Positions 19,624 through 30,751 of a stretch of 64,000 bases of DNA are shown here, piece by piece. Source of the DNA: Linnemannia hyalina (lineage: Eukaryota; Mortierellomycota; Mortierellomycetes; Mortierellales; Mortierellaceae). The translations under genes and the position numbers were made by a program. Within the stretch, counting starts at the first letter, position 1. Every line of letters begins with the position of its first letter. The stretch spans positions 3,410,001 through 3,474,000 of the forward strand of contig JAHRHY010000001.1 in NCBI GenBank assembly GCA_019671135.1, in the 5' to 3' direction. The notes beneath the pieces were generated by a model that was not told the origin of the DNA, made no database searches, and saw only the letters and a program-made list of their open reading frames with translations.

Positions 19624-21630
19624 TCACTTGAACTTTCGTTCGAGTTCCTTTTCTGGACAACGACCAATGTCGTACAAGTCAAACAGCGACAGTCGGCGCA
19701 TCCTGGGCCAGCATCGAAAGTTGTTTACAGACGCCATCTCACAGACCATACGCTTGACATCCAAAAACAAACCCAAATGATACAACTCTAGCTTCAGTGA
19801 TGGCTCAACCTTGACCCAGCTGGTTGATAGATCCCCTTCCTCTTCATGGACAGCCCTAACAGCCGCAAGTTCTAGCGACCGCTCCTCATTCAGCCAACCG
19901 TCCAGTCGTTCTATAGTCGTCTGCCGCTTTTCCTTATACCTTTCACTCTGTCCAGAAGGAATCATCCAGTTCAAGTCCGACAGAGAGCACTGCAATTGAC
20001 GGTCGTAAGATCCGATGCGAAGACGTTCCAGGTCCTTGAGTTTGGCGAGCAGACATAGCCCTCCCTCTAGTTGCAAGTTGAGTTTGACTGGGAAAGCCAT
20101 ATCTCCTTGACAGTAACACTCGGTAGTGTCAATAAACAGCTCTCGAAGACGCGGTAAGACTCTCGCAATGTATCCGAACAGAATTCGGGTGGTAACTGCC
20201 GAAGAGAGAAGCGGCTGTTCGTGCGAGTGAAACTCCATGTCTAACGTCAATAGTTTCCTGCAAGCCCAAACTCCTGGACGGATGTGACCCCACACAACTG
20301 GTTGCGACAAGTTCCCGTGGACTTCCTGTTTGGTGTAAGCGAACTTTCCTCGATGGTAGACGTCCAAATGTTCGATCAGGAAGGCGGCCCTGGGTGCTCT
20401 GAGATGGAGCAAGTGGGGTGAATCGCACAGATAGTAGTGCAACATACGTTCGAGGACGACAGTCGGTCGGTCTGTTCCAAAGAGCTCCAGGCTGGTGAGG
20501 ACGTTCTGAAACGTCATGACGTTCACAATCATGGCGAGGGTAACATCGGCAGAGGGAACGATCCATTCTGCAGATCCTCGGCAGACCAAGAGCATCTCCT
20601 TGAACTCATCATCGGTCATGGGGCGGTCGGACACAGAAAAGTGGAAGGCTTTGAGAGGGAGTTGTAGATCCTTGAGCCGTTTGGATAGCTTGGGCCAGTT
20701 GTATTCGAGGTGCTCCCACTCGGGTAGTTCTTCGTGCGGAAGGTTGTCGCTAACCAGATTAATCAACTTGAGGACTGTGAGCTGCGGTGTAACGGCCAAG
20801 AAGGATTCCAGAGTCTTCTGAGGAAGGCACACATCTTCAAGAACCAGAGACCGGAGATGCAGAGGCGACCCTTGTTCAGAGCCGTTCCTTGAAGGAAGCC
20901 AGGGACGAGGTAACTCCACCGCTAGATCGGACCAGCCCACCTGTCCAATGCCAACGTACAGCTCCTGCAAAAGCGGACAAGCCTGTACAATATCCGCCAC
21001 CTTGATAACAGCGCCTCCAGAGATCCGTAAATGCAGGCGGATCAAAGACGAGAGGTAGGGTAAGATCGGGGGGAGTGTCAGCTCAGGTTGGGCAAATCCG
21101 ACCAGGTTCAGCTCCTCGAGGGACTGATCCAACAGACGCTCCAAAGTTGCACCATCGGCCCACTGAGTCAGACTGTCCATTTTCCGATGCCGCTTCTGTC
21201 GCTTGATCTGTCGAGCATGATTCCTCTGCAGCGCCACGACGAGTTTTCTCCTGTGTTGTTCCTGCATGCTGGCCGTGGCATCAGGGAAGACGTAGAAAGA
21301 AAGTCGAGACGCGCCGGATATCCGGGAAAGGATGCGGTCGAACTTGGAGCTGGACATGAAGCTGCCTAGGACGACTTCTCTGGCACTCCGGAGCCGGTTG
21401 ATGAGAAACCATTTACGGCAGACGAGGATGGCTGTTTCCTTGAGGGTGAACTCGTCCAGGTAGGAGAAGATGTGCTCCAATATCTCGACAATGTCTAGTG
21501 CGTGTGGCGGTGGTGGTAGAGTTGGTTGGAGGGTGTTCGTTGTCAGGGCCGTTGTTGATGCTACTGTTGCTGTTGTCTTGGGAGGCAAGGACATCCTTCT
21601 GGAGAGTCTCTTCCAGACTGAGGTGGACAT
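19624..21630 (-). CDS. F-box/LRR protein, family copy A
   Basis: A 668-residue intronless protein. I start it at the ATG at 21628-21630 (MSTSVWKRLSRRMSLPP) because the in-frame extension upstream is an F/S-rich leader translation. The F-box is at about residues 47-80 (IVEILEHIFSYLDEFTLKET, then CRKWFLINR), which would bind Skp1 of an SCF ubiquitin ligase. The remainder is a degenerate leucine-rich solenoid (LPPILPYLSSLIRLHLRISG, QACPLLQELYVGIG, LESFLAVTPQLTVLKLINLV). Family hallmarks shared with the three other copies include SPHLLHLRAP, LCLLAKLKDLERLRIGS, LNWMIPSGQS, HLGLFLDVKRM and CWPRMRRLSLFD. It is divergent from copy B with an 870-base shared upstream region. The target protein is unknown. 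Confidence 0.88.
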   Translation of the reverse strand: MSTSVWKRLSRRMSLPPKTTATVASTTALTTNTLQPTLPPPPHALDIVEILEHIFSYLDEFTLKETAILVCRKWFLINRLRSAREVVLGSFMSSSKFDRILSRISGASRLSFYVFPDATASMQEQHRRKLVVALQRNHARQIKRQKRHRKMDSLTQWADGATLERLLDQSLEELNLVGFAQPELTLPPILPYLSSLIRLHLRISGGAVIKVADIVQACPLLQELYVGIGQVGWSDLAVELPRPWLPSRNGSEQGSPLHLRSLVLEDVCLPQKTLESFLAVTPQLTVLKLINLVSDNLPHEELPEWEHLEYNWPKLSKRLKDLQLPLKAFHFSVSDRPMTDDEFKEMLLVCRGSAEWIVPSADVTLAMIVNVMTFQNVLTSLELFGTDRPTVVLERMLHYYLCDSPHLLHLRAPRAAFLIEHLDVYHRGKFAYTKQEVHGNLSQPVVWGHIRPGVWACRKLLTLDMEFHSHEQPLLSSAVTTRILFGYIARVLPRLRELFIDTTECYCQGDMAFPVKLNLQLEGGLCLLAKLKDLERLRIGSYDRQLQCSLSDLNWMIPSGQSERYKEKRQTTIERLDGWLNEERSLELAAVRAVHEEEGDLSTSWVKVEPSLKLELYHLGLFLDVKRMVCEMASVNNFRCWPRMRRLSLFDLYDIGRCPEKELERKFK

Positions 21631-21925
21631 GGCTCGGATTGGGATGGTCGTGTGAGAAAAAAAGGAAGAAGGAAAGAAGAGGAAGAGGAAGAGGAAGAGG
21701 AAGGAGAAAAACAAGAAGGAAAGTGCTTAAATTAGATGTGGGCTCACTCGCCCAACTCACTTGACGAAGCGACTCTAGATGTTTTAAATTTTTCATGCAA
21801 TGTTTCTACGATTCTGTTCATGATCATTGATTTTTGTATCAATATTCGCTCAAAACAATGATGTGACCATGGACAAGGTTCCTCGCCGTGTACCACTGAC
21901 AGGAAGAGACGAACAAGAGAAGAAG

Positions 21926-21959
<34 letters not shown>

Positions 21960-22501
21960 GGGAAAGAGAGACGGCAAAGAGGAAATGAGGTGGGAGGATG
22001 GTGTTGTAGAAACTAAGAAAGTGGGTTTGGACACTTCACAGATAATTGTCTCCCAAAGAATGACCAACGATCAACAGAAGGGACGATCCCTATTCAGACA
22101 CCATCCTGATCACTTTGTCGGCCTCACTGAAGGAATCAGACTCTATTTTTCGATGGGTCATTTTCATGTCTCTGACAACTCATCAGAAAAAAAGAGAAGG
22201 ATGGCCTGGAACAAGCATGCACAAGACCTTGCGTCTAGATATCAGATGTGGGCTCATTCACTCTCTCTCTTGTCTTTTGCCATGGCTTGGGGCCAAGAGG
22301 AACGGCGTCTGTTGTTTTACGAAGATATGGCACCTTTCTTCTTTGCTTCTTCTTCCTCTTCTCTTTCTTCTTCCCTGCCTCTTCTTGACTTTACTTCTCA
22401 CACTTTACACACACACGCACATTCTTCACATTCAGCACATCCCGAAACGCCATCTCTCATCAACAACAACAACAACAACAACAACCAACAACCACAGCGA
22501 C
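21631..22501. other. Shared upstream region of F-box copies A and B
   Basis: An 871-base divergent promoter region containing a (GA)n tract at 21925-21959 and CT/CA-rich leaders (22255-22500) just before copy B, including (CAA)n at about 22464-22492. A frame open through the leader into copy B is not taken as coding. Confidence 0.5.
21925..21959. repeat. (GA)n microsatellite
   Basis: A run of about 17 GA units with one GG interruption in the divergent promoter of the two F-box genes. Confidence 0.9.
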
Positions 22502-24502
22502 ATGATGCGGAAGTTTTTCTGTAAGAAACCGACGCCACCATCACAGCAACAACAACAAAAACATCAACAACCGCAGCAAACTGAGCCAACATATCCCAGG
22601 ACGACGTCGCCTTTGGATATTCTTGAGTTGCGGGAGCACATATTCTCGTACTTAGATAACGCCGACCTCCGCAGATCTGTCCTGCCTGTCTGTCGCGAAT
22701 GGTTCTGGATCTATCGTCACCTCTTCGAGAAGGAAACCGTCTGGGACATCGACCTCACGAGCACTCCCCTTTCCAACAAGACAATCAAGAACATCACCGG
22801 TTCAGGGCGACTCCACTGGCACTACGGCCCAAAGTGCATCTCGAGCCGTCTTGCTCGAAATCCAAAGCAGAAAGTGCAATGGAACGAGCTTGTGCGGGCG
22901 CTGGAGAAGAACCATACTCGATACCTGCAGACAAGGCGGCGCCGAAAAACATTCCACCGCAAGCTCTTGGACGACGTCAGCACAGCCATCTTTGACAACC
23001 CGCTTCGACACTTCGATTTCATCGCCTTTCAAAGCCTCGACTCACTTATCCCGACCATCTTACCCTTCTTGACTTTCCTCACCACCCTGCGCCTGCGGTC
23101 TCGCGCCTTTGGCCTAGTCTCCCTCAATGCAGTCCTGGAGGCATGCCCACTCTTAGAGACCTTTCAAGCAGGGGTACTGGGGGTGATCTTGGAGCTCCCT
23201 GGACCATGGATACCCGCCAACAAGAAGGACTCCGGACCAGTTCGTTTACCACTACGATCCTTTGAACTCGAAAACGCTACATTCGAGTATTCGAACCTTA
23301 CAAGTCTGCTCACTGTCTGCCCATCGCTCAAGAACCTTCGACTCATCAACATCATGTTCATGGAACGCATCGACAATCATCCTTCAACTCTGGAGACGCT
23401 CCAAGGGATCGATTCTGTCTCTGCGCCATACATCACCCAGCGGGTTATCAACCCCAAAGACCACGCCACGAGTCTCTTGGAACACATCAAACAGCTTCGA
23501 CTGCAGTTACGTTCATTTCACATATCAGTCTATGCTGCGCGCACTCTGGATTTGAAACCCGGAGCGATCTCGTCAGTTTGCCCCGAGGCGGCTGAGTGGA
23601 CATTTTGGACCGTTGGCCTTACTGACACGATTTCTAAGGAACTGGCGTTACTCACCAACAATGTGACAGCGCTAGACTTTCTGTGGGACGCGGGCTCAAA
23701 CGGTCGTTGGGGTATTACGTTGCACCAGTACCTGTGCCAATCGCCTCATCTCCTTCATCTGAGGGCGCCCAAGACCAGATTCCAGGTCGAGCACTTGGAT
23801 CTGCACAATCGACTGTCCATACCCGTAGAAGTCGACGGATCGCGTGTGGTTCCTGGAATATGGCGCTGCAGGAGGCTCAGGACACTCCAGGTCAGCCTGG
23901 AGTGGAACATCCACTATTACGAGAACGGCCCTACTGCTACGAGGATTGTCTTTGGATATCTTTCACGGGTTTGTCCTCAGCTGGAGGAATTACACCTAAG
24001 TTCAAAGAGGCGAGACATGTACGAGAGAAAGCTCTTGTTGTGGTTGGAAGGTGGTATTTGTCTGTTGGCGAACTTGAGGCATCTGAAGAGACTTCACGTC
24101 GGCTCTGGCTACCACCATTTCACTTCCGAGGCATGGGAATTAAGCTGGATGACGCCTTCTGGCCTCAACCTTGACCATCGACGAGCACGCCAGGCCCGCA
24201 TGGTCAGCTGGGAGGCTGATATTTTGCAAGAGGAACGTGATGAATTGGGCTCCACCCGAGCGGAAGAGGGCGCAGTTGGAGGGTTGATTGGGATAGCAGC
24301 TAGAGATACTGCCTTGGAGGAGGAGCTGCGAAACCTAGGCAAAAAGGCGGACGTCAAATCGATGCTGGAGCAGATCGACTCTGGCCGCTGTGTGTGTTGG
24401 CCAAGCCTTCATAAGATATCTCTTTATGATGATAGTGAGATAGGTCGGAGTCCTGCCGCAGAGATGAAACGTCTCTTCCCAGGATATGTACCGGCGAAGT
24501 AA
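22502..24502 (+). CDS. F-box/LRR protein, family copy B
   Basis: A 666-residue intronless protein. The start is the ATG at 22502 (MMRKFFCKKPTPPSQ) at the end of a CAA-rich leader; a second ATG follows immediately. A Gln/Pro-rich segment (about 13-32) precedes the F-box (LDILELREHIFSYLDNADLR, CREWFWIYR; about 38-70). The LRR-like body keeps the family phrases IPTILPFLTFLTTLRLRS, EACPLLETF, LPGPWIP, SPHLLHLRAP, ICLLANLRHLKRLHVGS and LSWMTPSGL, and ends CWPSLHKISLYDDSEIGRSP. It is probably a substrate receptor of an SCF ligase, by family knowledge. It is the intact neighbour of the decayed copy C, in the same orientation. AATAAA lies shortly after the stop (about 24516). Confidence 0.88.
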   Translation: MMRKFFCKKPTPPSQQQQQKHQQPQQTEPTYPRTTSPLDILELREHIFSYLDNADLRRSVLPVCREWFWIYRHLFEKETVWDIDLTSTPLSNKTIKNITGSGRLHWHYGPKCISSRLARNPKQKVQWNELVRALEKNHTRYLQTRRRRKTFHRKLLDDVSTAIFDNPLRHFDFIAFQSLDSLIPTILPFLTFLTTLRLRSRAFGLVSLNAVLEACPLLETFQAGVLGVILELPGPWIPANKKDSGPVRLPLRSFELENATFEYSNLTSLLTVCPSLKNLRLINIMFMERIDNHPSTLETLQGIDSVSAPYITQRVINPKDHATSLLEHIKQLRLQLRSFHISVYAARTLDLKPGAISSVCPEAAEWTFWTVGLTDTISKELALLTNNVTALDFLWDAGSNGRWGITLHQYLCQSPHLLHLRAPKTRFQVEHLDLHNRLSIPVEVDGSRVVPGIWRCRRLRTLQVSLEWNIHYYENGPTATRIVFGYLSRVCPQLEELHLSSKRRDMYERKLLLWLEGGICLLANLRHLKRLHVGSGYHHFTSEAWELSWMTPSGLNLDHRRARQARMVSWEADILQEERDELGSTRAEEGAVGGLIGIAARDTALEEELRNLGKKADVKSMLEQIDSGRCVCWPSLHKISLYDDSEIGRSPAAEMKRLFPGYVPAK

Positions 24503-24976
24503 AAAATGCAACTAAATAAACAGGGAGTGGTAGTAGTTTGTATGACGCCTCCATCTCCAAAGAAGTAACGGCGTTTCTTGTCTAATTGCTCTTAAAAGCG
24601 AACATTTCATGCAACAGCAACAGCAACAGCAACAGCAAATTTCCCAATGTCAAACATGACACTGCATCAATTTCAGGGGGACATCATCACCTTCCTCTTC
24701 TTTTTGCAGCATGTCTGTTTGTTCCAGCTTTGCCATGTGTAATTGCACAATGGACACTTGTCCAACCGTCAGCACTCAAGACTATAAAGTGGTTATTCTC
24801 CATCCTCCCGCGCTCTGCTTCGCACTTTTCCCCCTCCCTCCCTTTCTACTTTAGTTCCTCTCTTTCTTTCGCCTACTGATTTCATTCTCTATCCTTTTCC
24901 GCTCAAGCATCATAACACACCCAACTTTTAGAGCCACCACTTCACTCTCGTCGCCAACCAGCACCCGGAGAAAAAC
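24503..24976. other. Intergenic between F-box copies B and C
   Basis: This contains a CAACAG-type repeat (24611-24638), a TATAAA-like site near 24784 and a CT-rich leader before copy C. There is no gene. Confidence 0.5.
24611..24638 (+). repeat. (CAACAG)n short tandem repeat
   Basis: About four and a half units of a hexamer in non-coding DNA between two F-box family members. Confidence 0.85.
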
Positions 24977-26952
24977 ATGGGATCTTCATCCTCAAGGGCA
25001 CATAGCAGATCACAATCACTCGACGACCTCACCTTCCTCACCGCCGCCACCGTCACCTCTATTACCATATCAAGGAAACCCTCCCCCATCAAGATACCGG
25101 AAATCTTCGAGATTATATTCTCCTACCTCGACAACTTTACCCTCCACACAAGCTCGTGTGCGTCTGCCGCCAATGATACCTCATGAATCGCCACCGAGTA
25201 GTCCGCGAGGTCATCTGGGACACCGGAGTCGATCCAACGTGTCAGGAAGCCATCGCGTCGCGACTGTTGGGCGCCGGACGGTTATGGTGGTATTCTCGAC
25301 GGCATCCGACAGGGACCCTGGCGGGCCCGGATCGGTGGGTGGCCCTTGTCAAGGCGCTCAAGTAGAGCTATGAGCGAGATATGGCGATACGACAGCACGA
25401 GATCTTGGAACGGCAGCGGCAACCGGAGAACATTCAGTCGGTGATGAGGATGCGTCCGTTGCTATATAGTTCGCTTCGGGACCTTGAGTTGATCGGCCAT
25501 ACTCATATCTTCTCCAGGCTGCATAGGATTTTGCCGTACTTGGCGACCCTGAATCGGCTGCGGCTGCAGGTTGCGGAATCTGGGAGGATCCAGCTGGACA
25601 GGGTCTTTCAGGCATGTCCGTTTCTGAAATCTTTTGAGGTTGATGCGAAACACTATGTCGAGTTCCCGACACCCTGGATCTCGAACGACAAGGCTCAAGA
25701 CCAACAAAAGCAACAAGGAAACACAATTCACCCTTTACCGCCACAGTAACGACAACAACAATCACTTCGACAGTCATTGCTTCTCCAATCCTTCATTCTC
25801 AGGAACGGGCAGTTCGCGCAGTCAGACTTGGAATCCTTACTCGCCCTTACCCCGCGACTCCAGGAACTCAAATTGATCAGCCCCCGGTCTGATATCAGGG
25901 CCGAGGAGGACGAGACCGTATTGGCGCACATGTCAACATCGACTTGGGCTGCCTCAATCTCTCGGAATTGTGCTTCGATCGTTCCACCTCTCGCTGGTCT
26001 ACCCCTCCAAAACTTGGCCCCACTGTGACGTGTTCCTTGTGAGCCCCAAGTCGACCGACTGGACCTTCTCGACCCAGGACCTCCTGCCCGTCATGGTCGC
26101 GCGACTCCAGGATACACCCAACGTTGTTACCCGTCTCGAGATCTACCACAAGGACAGAGCTCCTACCTGAAAGTGGATTACATAGGTACCTGTGTGAGTC
26201 GCCTCATTTGTTGCATCTCAAGGCACCTTATGCGGCCTACCTCCTGGAATATTTGGATGTGCATTCTCGAGCCAACCTACCATCGTCTGCGAGTGGGCCA
26301 GGACCAGGAAGCACAGCGGGTCAGAAACTCACAGGCAAAGTATGGGCATGCAGGAACCTCCAGTCGCTCCACTTGGGCATCCACATTCAGTGGAATATTC
26401 CCCACGAAACAAGAGTCCAATCTCGAATCGTCTATGGCGCTACCTCTCAACTGTATGCCCCAAGATCCGCGACCTCCAGATCGATCCCTATTATCACGCC
26501 GTTCTTCTCCCGAGACCTATTCTCTTTATGGACCTAGACGCTGGACTGTGCCTCCTCTCCAGACTGTGGTACCTGGAGACAATGCTGATCGGATCTGCAG
26601 AGATAACGACAAACTCAGGAAGCAAGGACCTGGCATGGATGGTCGCTTCTGGATGGGCTGCCGAGTCTCTCGAGGAACGAAAAATGATTATAAGCGGATG
26701 GGAGACTATGCTATTGGATGAATCACATCAGCTGTCGGCTGTGCCTCTGAGGGCCTTGGAAGGGCCATATGTCGATGCCGACTTAATTCAGTCGCTACAA
26801 CATCTGGGCTTATTGGGGGACGTCAAGAATACGCTGGACAAGATGGGCCAGGAAGTCGAGAACGGGCACTACTGCTGGCCATTGCTCCAGCGTCTCTCTA
26901 TCAACCGACCCATCGAACGTGGTCGTGCTCCAGAAGCGGAAATTCGTGGCAA
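24977..26952 (+). pseudogene. F-box/LRR protein, family copy C, multiply disrupted
   Basis: The full length of the family can be followed in pieces. The N-terminus MGSSSSRAHSRSQSLDD and the start of the F-box (IPEIFEIIFSYLDNFTLH) run into a frameshift near 25147. The next frame reads KLVCVCRQ, stop TGA (25174-25176, where copies A, B and D have Trp), YLMNRHRVVREVIWD. A TAG follows at 25363-25365 and a TAA at about 25747. Later frame changes lie near 25960, 26160 and 26430. Recognisable blocks continue: LPYLATLNRLRLQVAES, QACPFLKSFEVDA, ESPHLLHLKAP, VWACRNLQSLHLGIH, AGLCLLSRLWYLETMLIGS, LAWMVASGW and CWPLLQRLSINRP. No intron set could repair all of these. It is a recently dead duplicate, since its residues are still highly readable. 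Confidence 0.88.
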
Positions 26953-27111
26953 AGACAAACAAGAGATGAAAAGAAAACGCTGCATTATTTATTTATCTAT
27001 GTGCTCTTTTTTTTCCCCTTCTTTCTTTTCTGCAGTGGTGGTTTCTAAACCTGATATGAAAATGAAATATCCTAGACCTGAACCCCAAATCCCTTTCTAC
27101 AATGCCCCATG

Positions 27112-30100
27112 CTAATATCCATCCTCCTGCTGCAAGAGCTCCTCCCCATCATCAACCTCATTGTTCAGGTCTCTATAATGCCCATATTGTCCAAAGGGTA
27201 ATGCGCCATACATGTGTTGCGGAGGACCCATCATAAACGTGTTGGGGTGACCCATCCATTCCTGTTGACCAGGATATCCATGGCTCAGCGCGTTCGTGCC
27301 CAGACCTCCCACAAGCCCGGCCCTTCCATGCACGAGGTGCTCGTGAGAGTAAAGGTCCTGATAGGGTGGAAGGTAGCCAGCAAGCGCTGGCTGATGTGGT
27401 TGTTGCGAAGTCGATTGTTGTTGTTGTTGACTCTGCGGCTGCTGCGACTGAAGTTGTTGGTGCTCCTGCTGTTGGCGCTGCTGCTGCTGCTGCTGTTGTT
27501 GTTGTGATTGATGTTGATTCTGGTGCAGGCCAGGATACATGTAGAACCTAGGCGTAAAGGCGTTCTCGTCATCACCGACACCATTTCCAAAATGGTAGGG
27601 AATGCCGATACTCCGAGGTCCGAAATCGTCATCGTCGGTGTCGTTCACTCCCACGGACGGGCTATGTGGGGGTAGGGTCCCAGAACTGCTACTGCTGACG
27701 CCGCTGCCCCCGGGTAAGAGTCCTGGATTCGAGAGGCCACGGAATTGCTGTTGCTGTTGAAAATGCACAGAGTTGGGTTTCCCGATCGGTCCGAGGTGGG
27801 CCAGGAAAGGATACTGTTGTGAGGGTGACTCTGGTTCTGGATGCGATAAAGCCTCAGGACTGGTGAACGATCCATGTGCAGATGCCGCGGTTGCAGCTGC
27901 GGCTGTGGCTGAGGCTGGACCTGATACCGGAGGTGAGACGACTCCGATGGTGGCAGTTGTATTATCCGTACTGGGATCGAAGGGCGTTGTTGCTGAAGAA
28001 ACTCTGTCGCCAGCACTCGCCAAGCCTGAGATCTCCGACGAGTGGGGCGAAGCACTTGCAAGTGCAACTCCATCAGGCGTTGAGAACTCTTCCGCGCCGT
28101 TTGGTGGAGGATCCAGAGGTGAAAAGTTCCTGCTGCCAAAAAGCGGTGGTCCCAGGTTGAAAGGAACATGCCCTCCGCCGTGCACCATTGGGTGGGTGCC
28201 TAACGGCATCAGTCCAGGCTGATGAAAGTTCCCATGAAATCCGTGGTTGTGTTGTGCGTGCATAGGGTGCATTCGATGTGGGTGGTGGTGATGATGGTGG
28301 TGAGGCTGGTGTGGGTGGAGGTGAGGGTGGTGAGCCATGTGTGGGTGCATCATATGTGCCATGTTGCCATGCATGGGTCCGTGGCCTACATGGCTGTAGC
28401 GGTCATAATGAACTCGCAACGTGCGCCCGTTGTACTCGCAGTTGTCGAACATGGCTAGAAGGAGTTATAGATGAACGGCTTCCTTGTTAGTATGCAAGGT
28501 GATATATGAAGCTTGCGCTAGGATCCAAGTGAACATTGTATACTAGTTCACTCATTCACGACTTACAGATGGCAGTCTTGGCATCCTCGGGGGTCGCAAA
28601 AAGAACAGAGCCAAAGCCTCGGCTCCTTCCATCGTACCCATGCGCCACATCTGCCCGGATGATATTTCCAGCCTTGCGAAACAAATCCTTGAGGTCCTGC
28701 CACTGACATTGGAAGGGGAGCTATCAAAAGTGTAAATTGCAATATGCATCAGATGCGTCGGATGCGTCGACTTGTTGCACTTTCATAGTCATCGCGACAA
28801 AGAACATTGAGAACATATTAACTTACATTGCCAACAAATACTTGGCGGCTCGCAGCGACATTGTGGTTGTGGTTCATCGGGTAAAGGTTCCTCTATATCG
28901 CGATCGCGTAAGTATCAATCATGTTAGCCGAGGTGATACGTCAAGAGTAAAATTACAACGTCAAGGTGACAGTCGAGAGTGGCTTACAAAGTGGGGTGCT
29001 GGGTGGTTGTAGCCCTGAGCGGCTCCATAAACATTTCCGCGGTCGTGATTCCGGCCGTTATCCATGCCAGACCTGTCCTCTTGCACTTGAATGACACGAT
29101 CCTGCCAATGGTGCTGGTCAAACATGTCTACAACATCCAACAAAAAAAGTCGGTTAGATCTTCACTGTGTACCAACACTTCAGGGCAGGGGCGATATGAG
29201 TTGCATAGAACTGGACTCACTTATGGCCTGCTTCGCCTCCTCCTCGCTTGAAAAGACCACAGTGCCAAACCCCCTGGAGCGGTTATCATGACCGAGGGCA
29301 ACATCTGCCCTAACAACGTGTCCGGCTTTTCTGAAAAGATCCTTCAAGTCCTGCCACCTCACGCGAAAGGGAATCTAAGGCATTTTCTGGCGACCATTAG
29401 TATGAATAGATTGCATACTGCACCAATAGAGAACCACTTTGTGAAAACAAAGTTGAATTATTAATACACCAGCCAAACTTACATTCCCAACATGAATGGT
29501 TCTGTCCTGAGCGCCCTTGATGGGGGTAGAATCAGCCGCTTCGCCACCAATCGACAACGTGTGATCTTTCTTGGCGTCTTCACCGTTTGCGGGTAGAGTT
29601 GCATTCCCTGAATCCTTGTTTTCGTTCCCGTCGGTTTCAACTTGAAGCCTTTTGTCCAGTTCATCCGCCAAACCGTCGACGTCCTAAAGGAAACAACGCA
29701 GATTGGTATTAGTCCATGTCAAGAAGCAGCTGCGTTCTATTTGAACAGTGACAGTGATCTCCAGAAAAAAGAAAATAATTACCTCCGCTGGTGCTGGTAG
29801 TGGTTCTGATAGGGCTGGTGGTGCGGTCTTTTTCGGAACAAAATCCTGAATACTTCTGTCCTATAGTGTAGAAGGTCGTTGTGTTAGGCCCTGCTGGCTG
29901 AAAAAAAAAAGTTGACTGACTGTACCATTGCAGAGTAGGTCTTGTGTGAAGTTTGGTTACCTCTCGAACCTCTAAGGGGCGTCCATGCCACTCGTAACCA
30001 TTGAACATTTCTAATACACATGGAACAGAGAACTGCGGTTTAGAAAAAAACCATAATGTCGACTGTATTGATGGCTGACTGCTAGGCGAGGTAGACTTCT

Positions 30101-30751
30101 ATGACCATGATTTCACTCTTTACCTTGTGCTTTGTTTGCGTCGTCTGATGTGGCGAATAGAACGATACCGTGGCCCTTTGAACGTCCATCGCGCCCTTGC
30201 ATGATGTTGGCTCGTTGGACAACCCCTGCTCCTCTAAACAGATCCTGGGAGACGTCATTTTATTAATTGTTAGCGTTGAATATTTTTGTTTGGAGTGAGA
30301 AAGTTCATGAACAACAAGTTAACAGCTGCCTGACGTGTAGTAATAGTAAAAGTAGTACCTTGAGGTCCTGCCATCCGACTGAGAGGTAGATTGGTAGCAA
30401 TAATGGGGTGGTCAGTGTTTTGATAAGCTGGTATGGGGAAATAACAGGATATGCCGGTATAAAAAAATGTCGATCCGTTTGCAAGAGGTTGGTGATCGTC
30501 CACGTTCATGAGCTTGAGGGTGTTTATGTATGAGTACCTGAGAAGGGGATCTACAGAACAATAATCGGTTATGAAAAAGAGAGTGTAAATAAATTAGGGC
30601 ATGTGTGAGCCGTTTTCGGGCAGTGTTCGATCTGATAAAAAACCAACACCATATCAAAGAAAAACACGAATTGAGCGCATTGGCCATTGTGAACAAAGAG
30701 TAGGTATCAACATACATTCCCGACGAACAGCTGTCGACCGCGCAAGCTCAT
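27112..30751 (-). CDS. Three-RRM RNA-binding protein (Gbp2/Hrb1 or hnRNP M-like) with a His/Gln-rich tail
   Basis: There are twelve exons: 30716-30751, 30538-30550, 30359-30378, 30124-30244, 29961-30010, 29783-29860, 29483-29683, 29221-29374, 28988-29127, 28827-28892, 28567-28720 and 27112-28454 (791 aa). RRM1 (about 7-80) is [20 protein letters not shown]...[16 protein letters not shown]2 (about 167-240) has RTIHVGN...[12 protein letters not shown]...GFGTVVF; RRM3 (about 287-360) has RQVFVGN...[12 protein letters not shown]...GFGSVLF. All have RNP1 and RNP2 cores. Exon 2 is a 13-nt microexon coding IPFS, without which RRM1 lacks its loop after RNP2. RRM2 and RRM3 are each built around an equal-length 154-nt exon, as expected from internal duplication. 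The tail contains a His/Met/Pro-rich block and polyglutamine. The start ATG at 30751 is the first in frame; an additional 5' exon is possible. The likely role is nuclear mRNA binding and export or splicing. Confidence 0.88.

Noticed and set aside
22115..22501. N-terminal extension of F-box copy B
   Set aside because: It translates a CT/CA-rich leader; the other family members start close to the F-box, as does the ATG at 22502.
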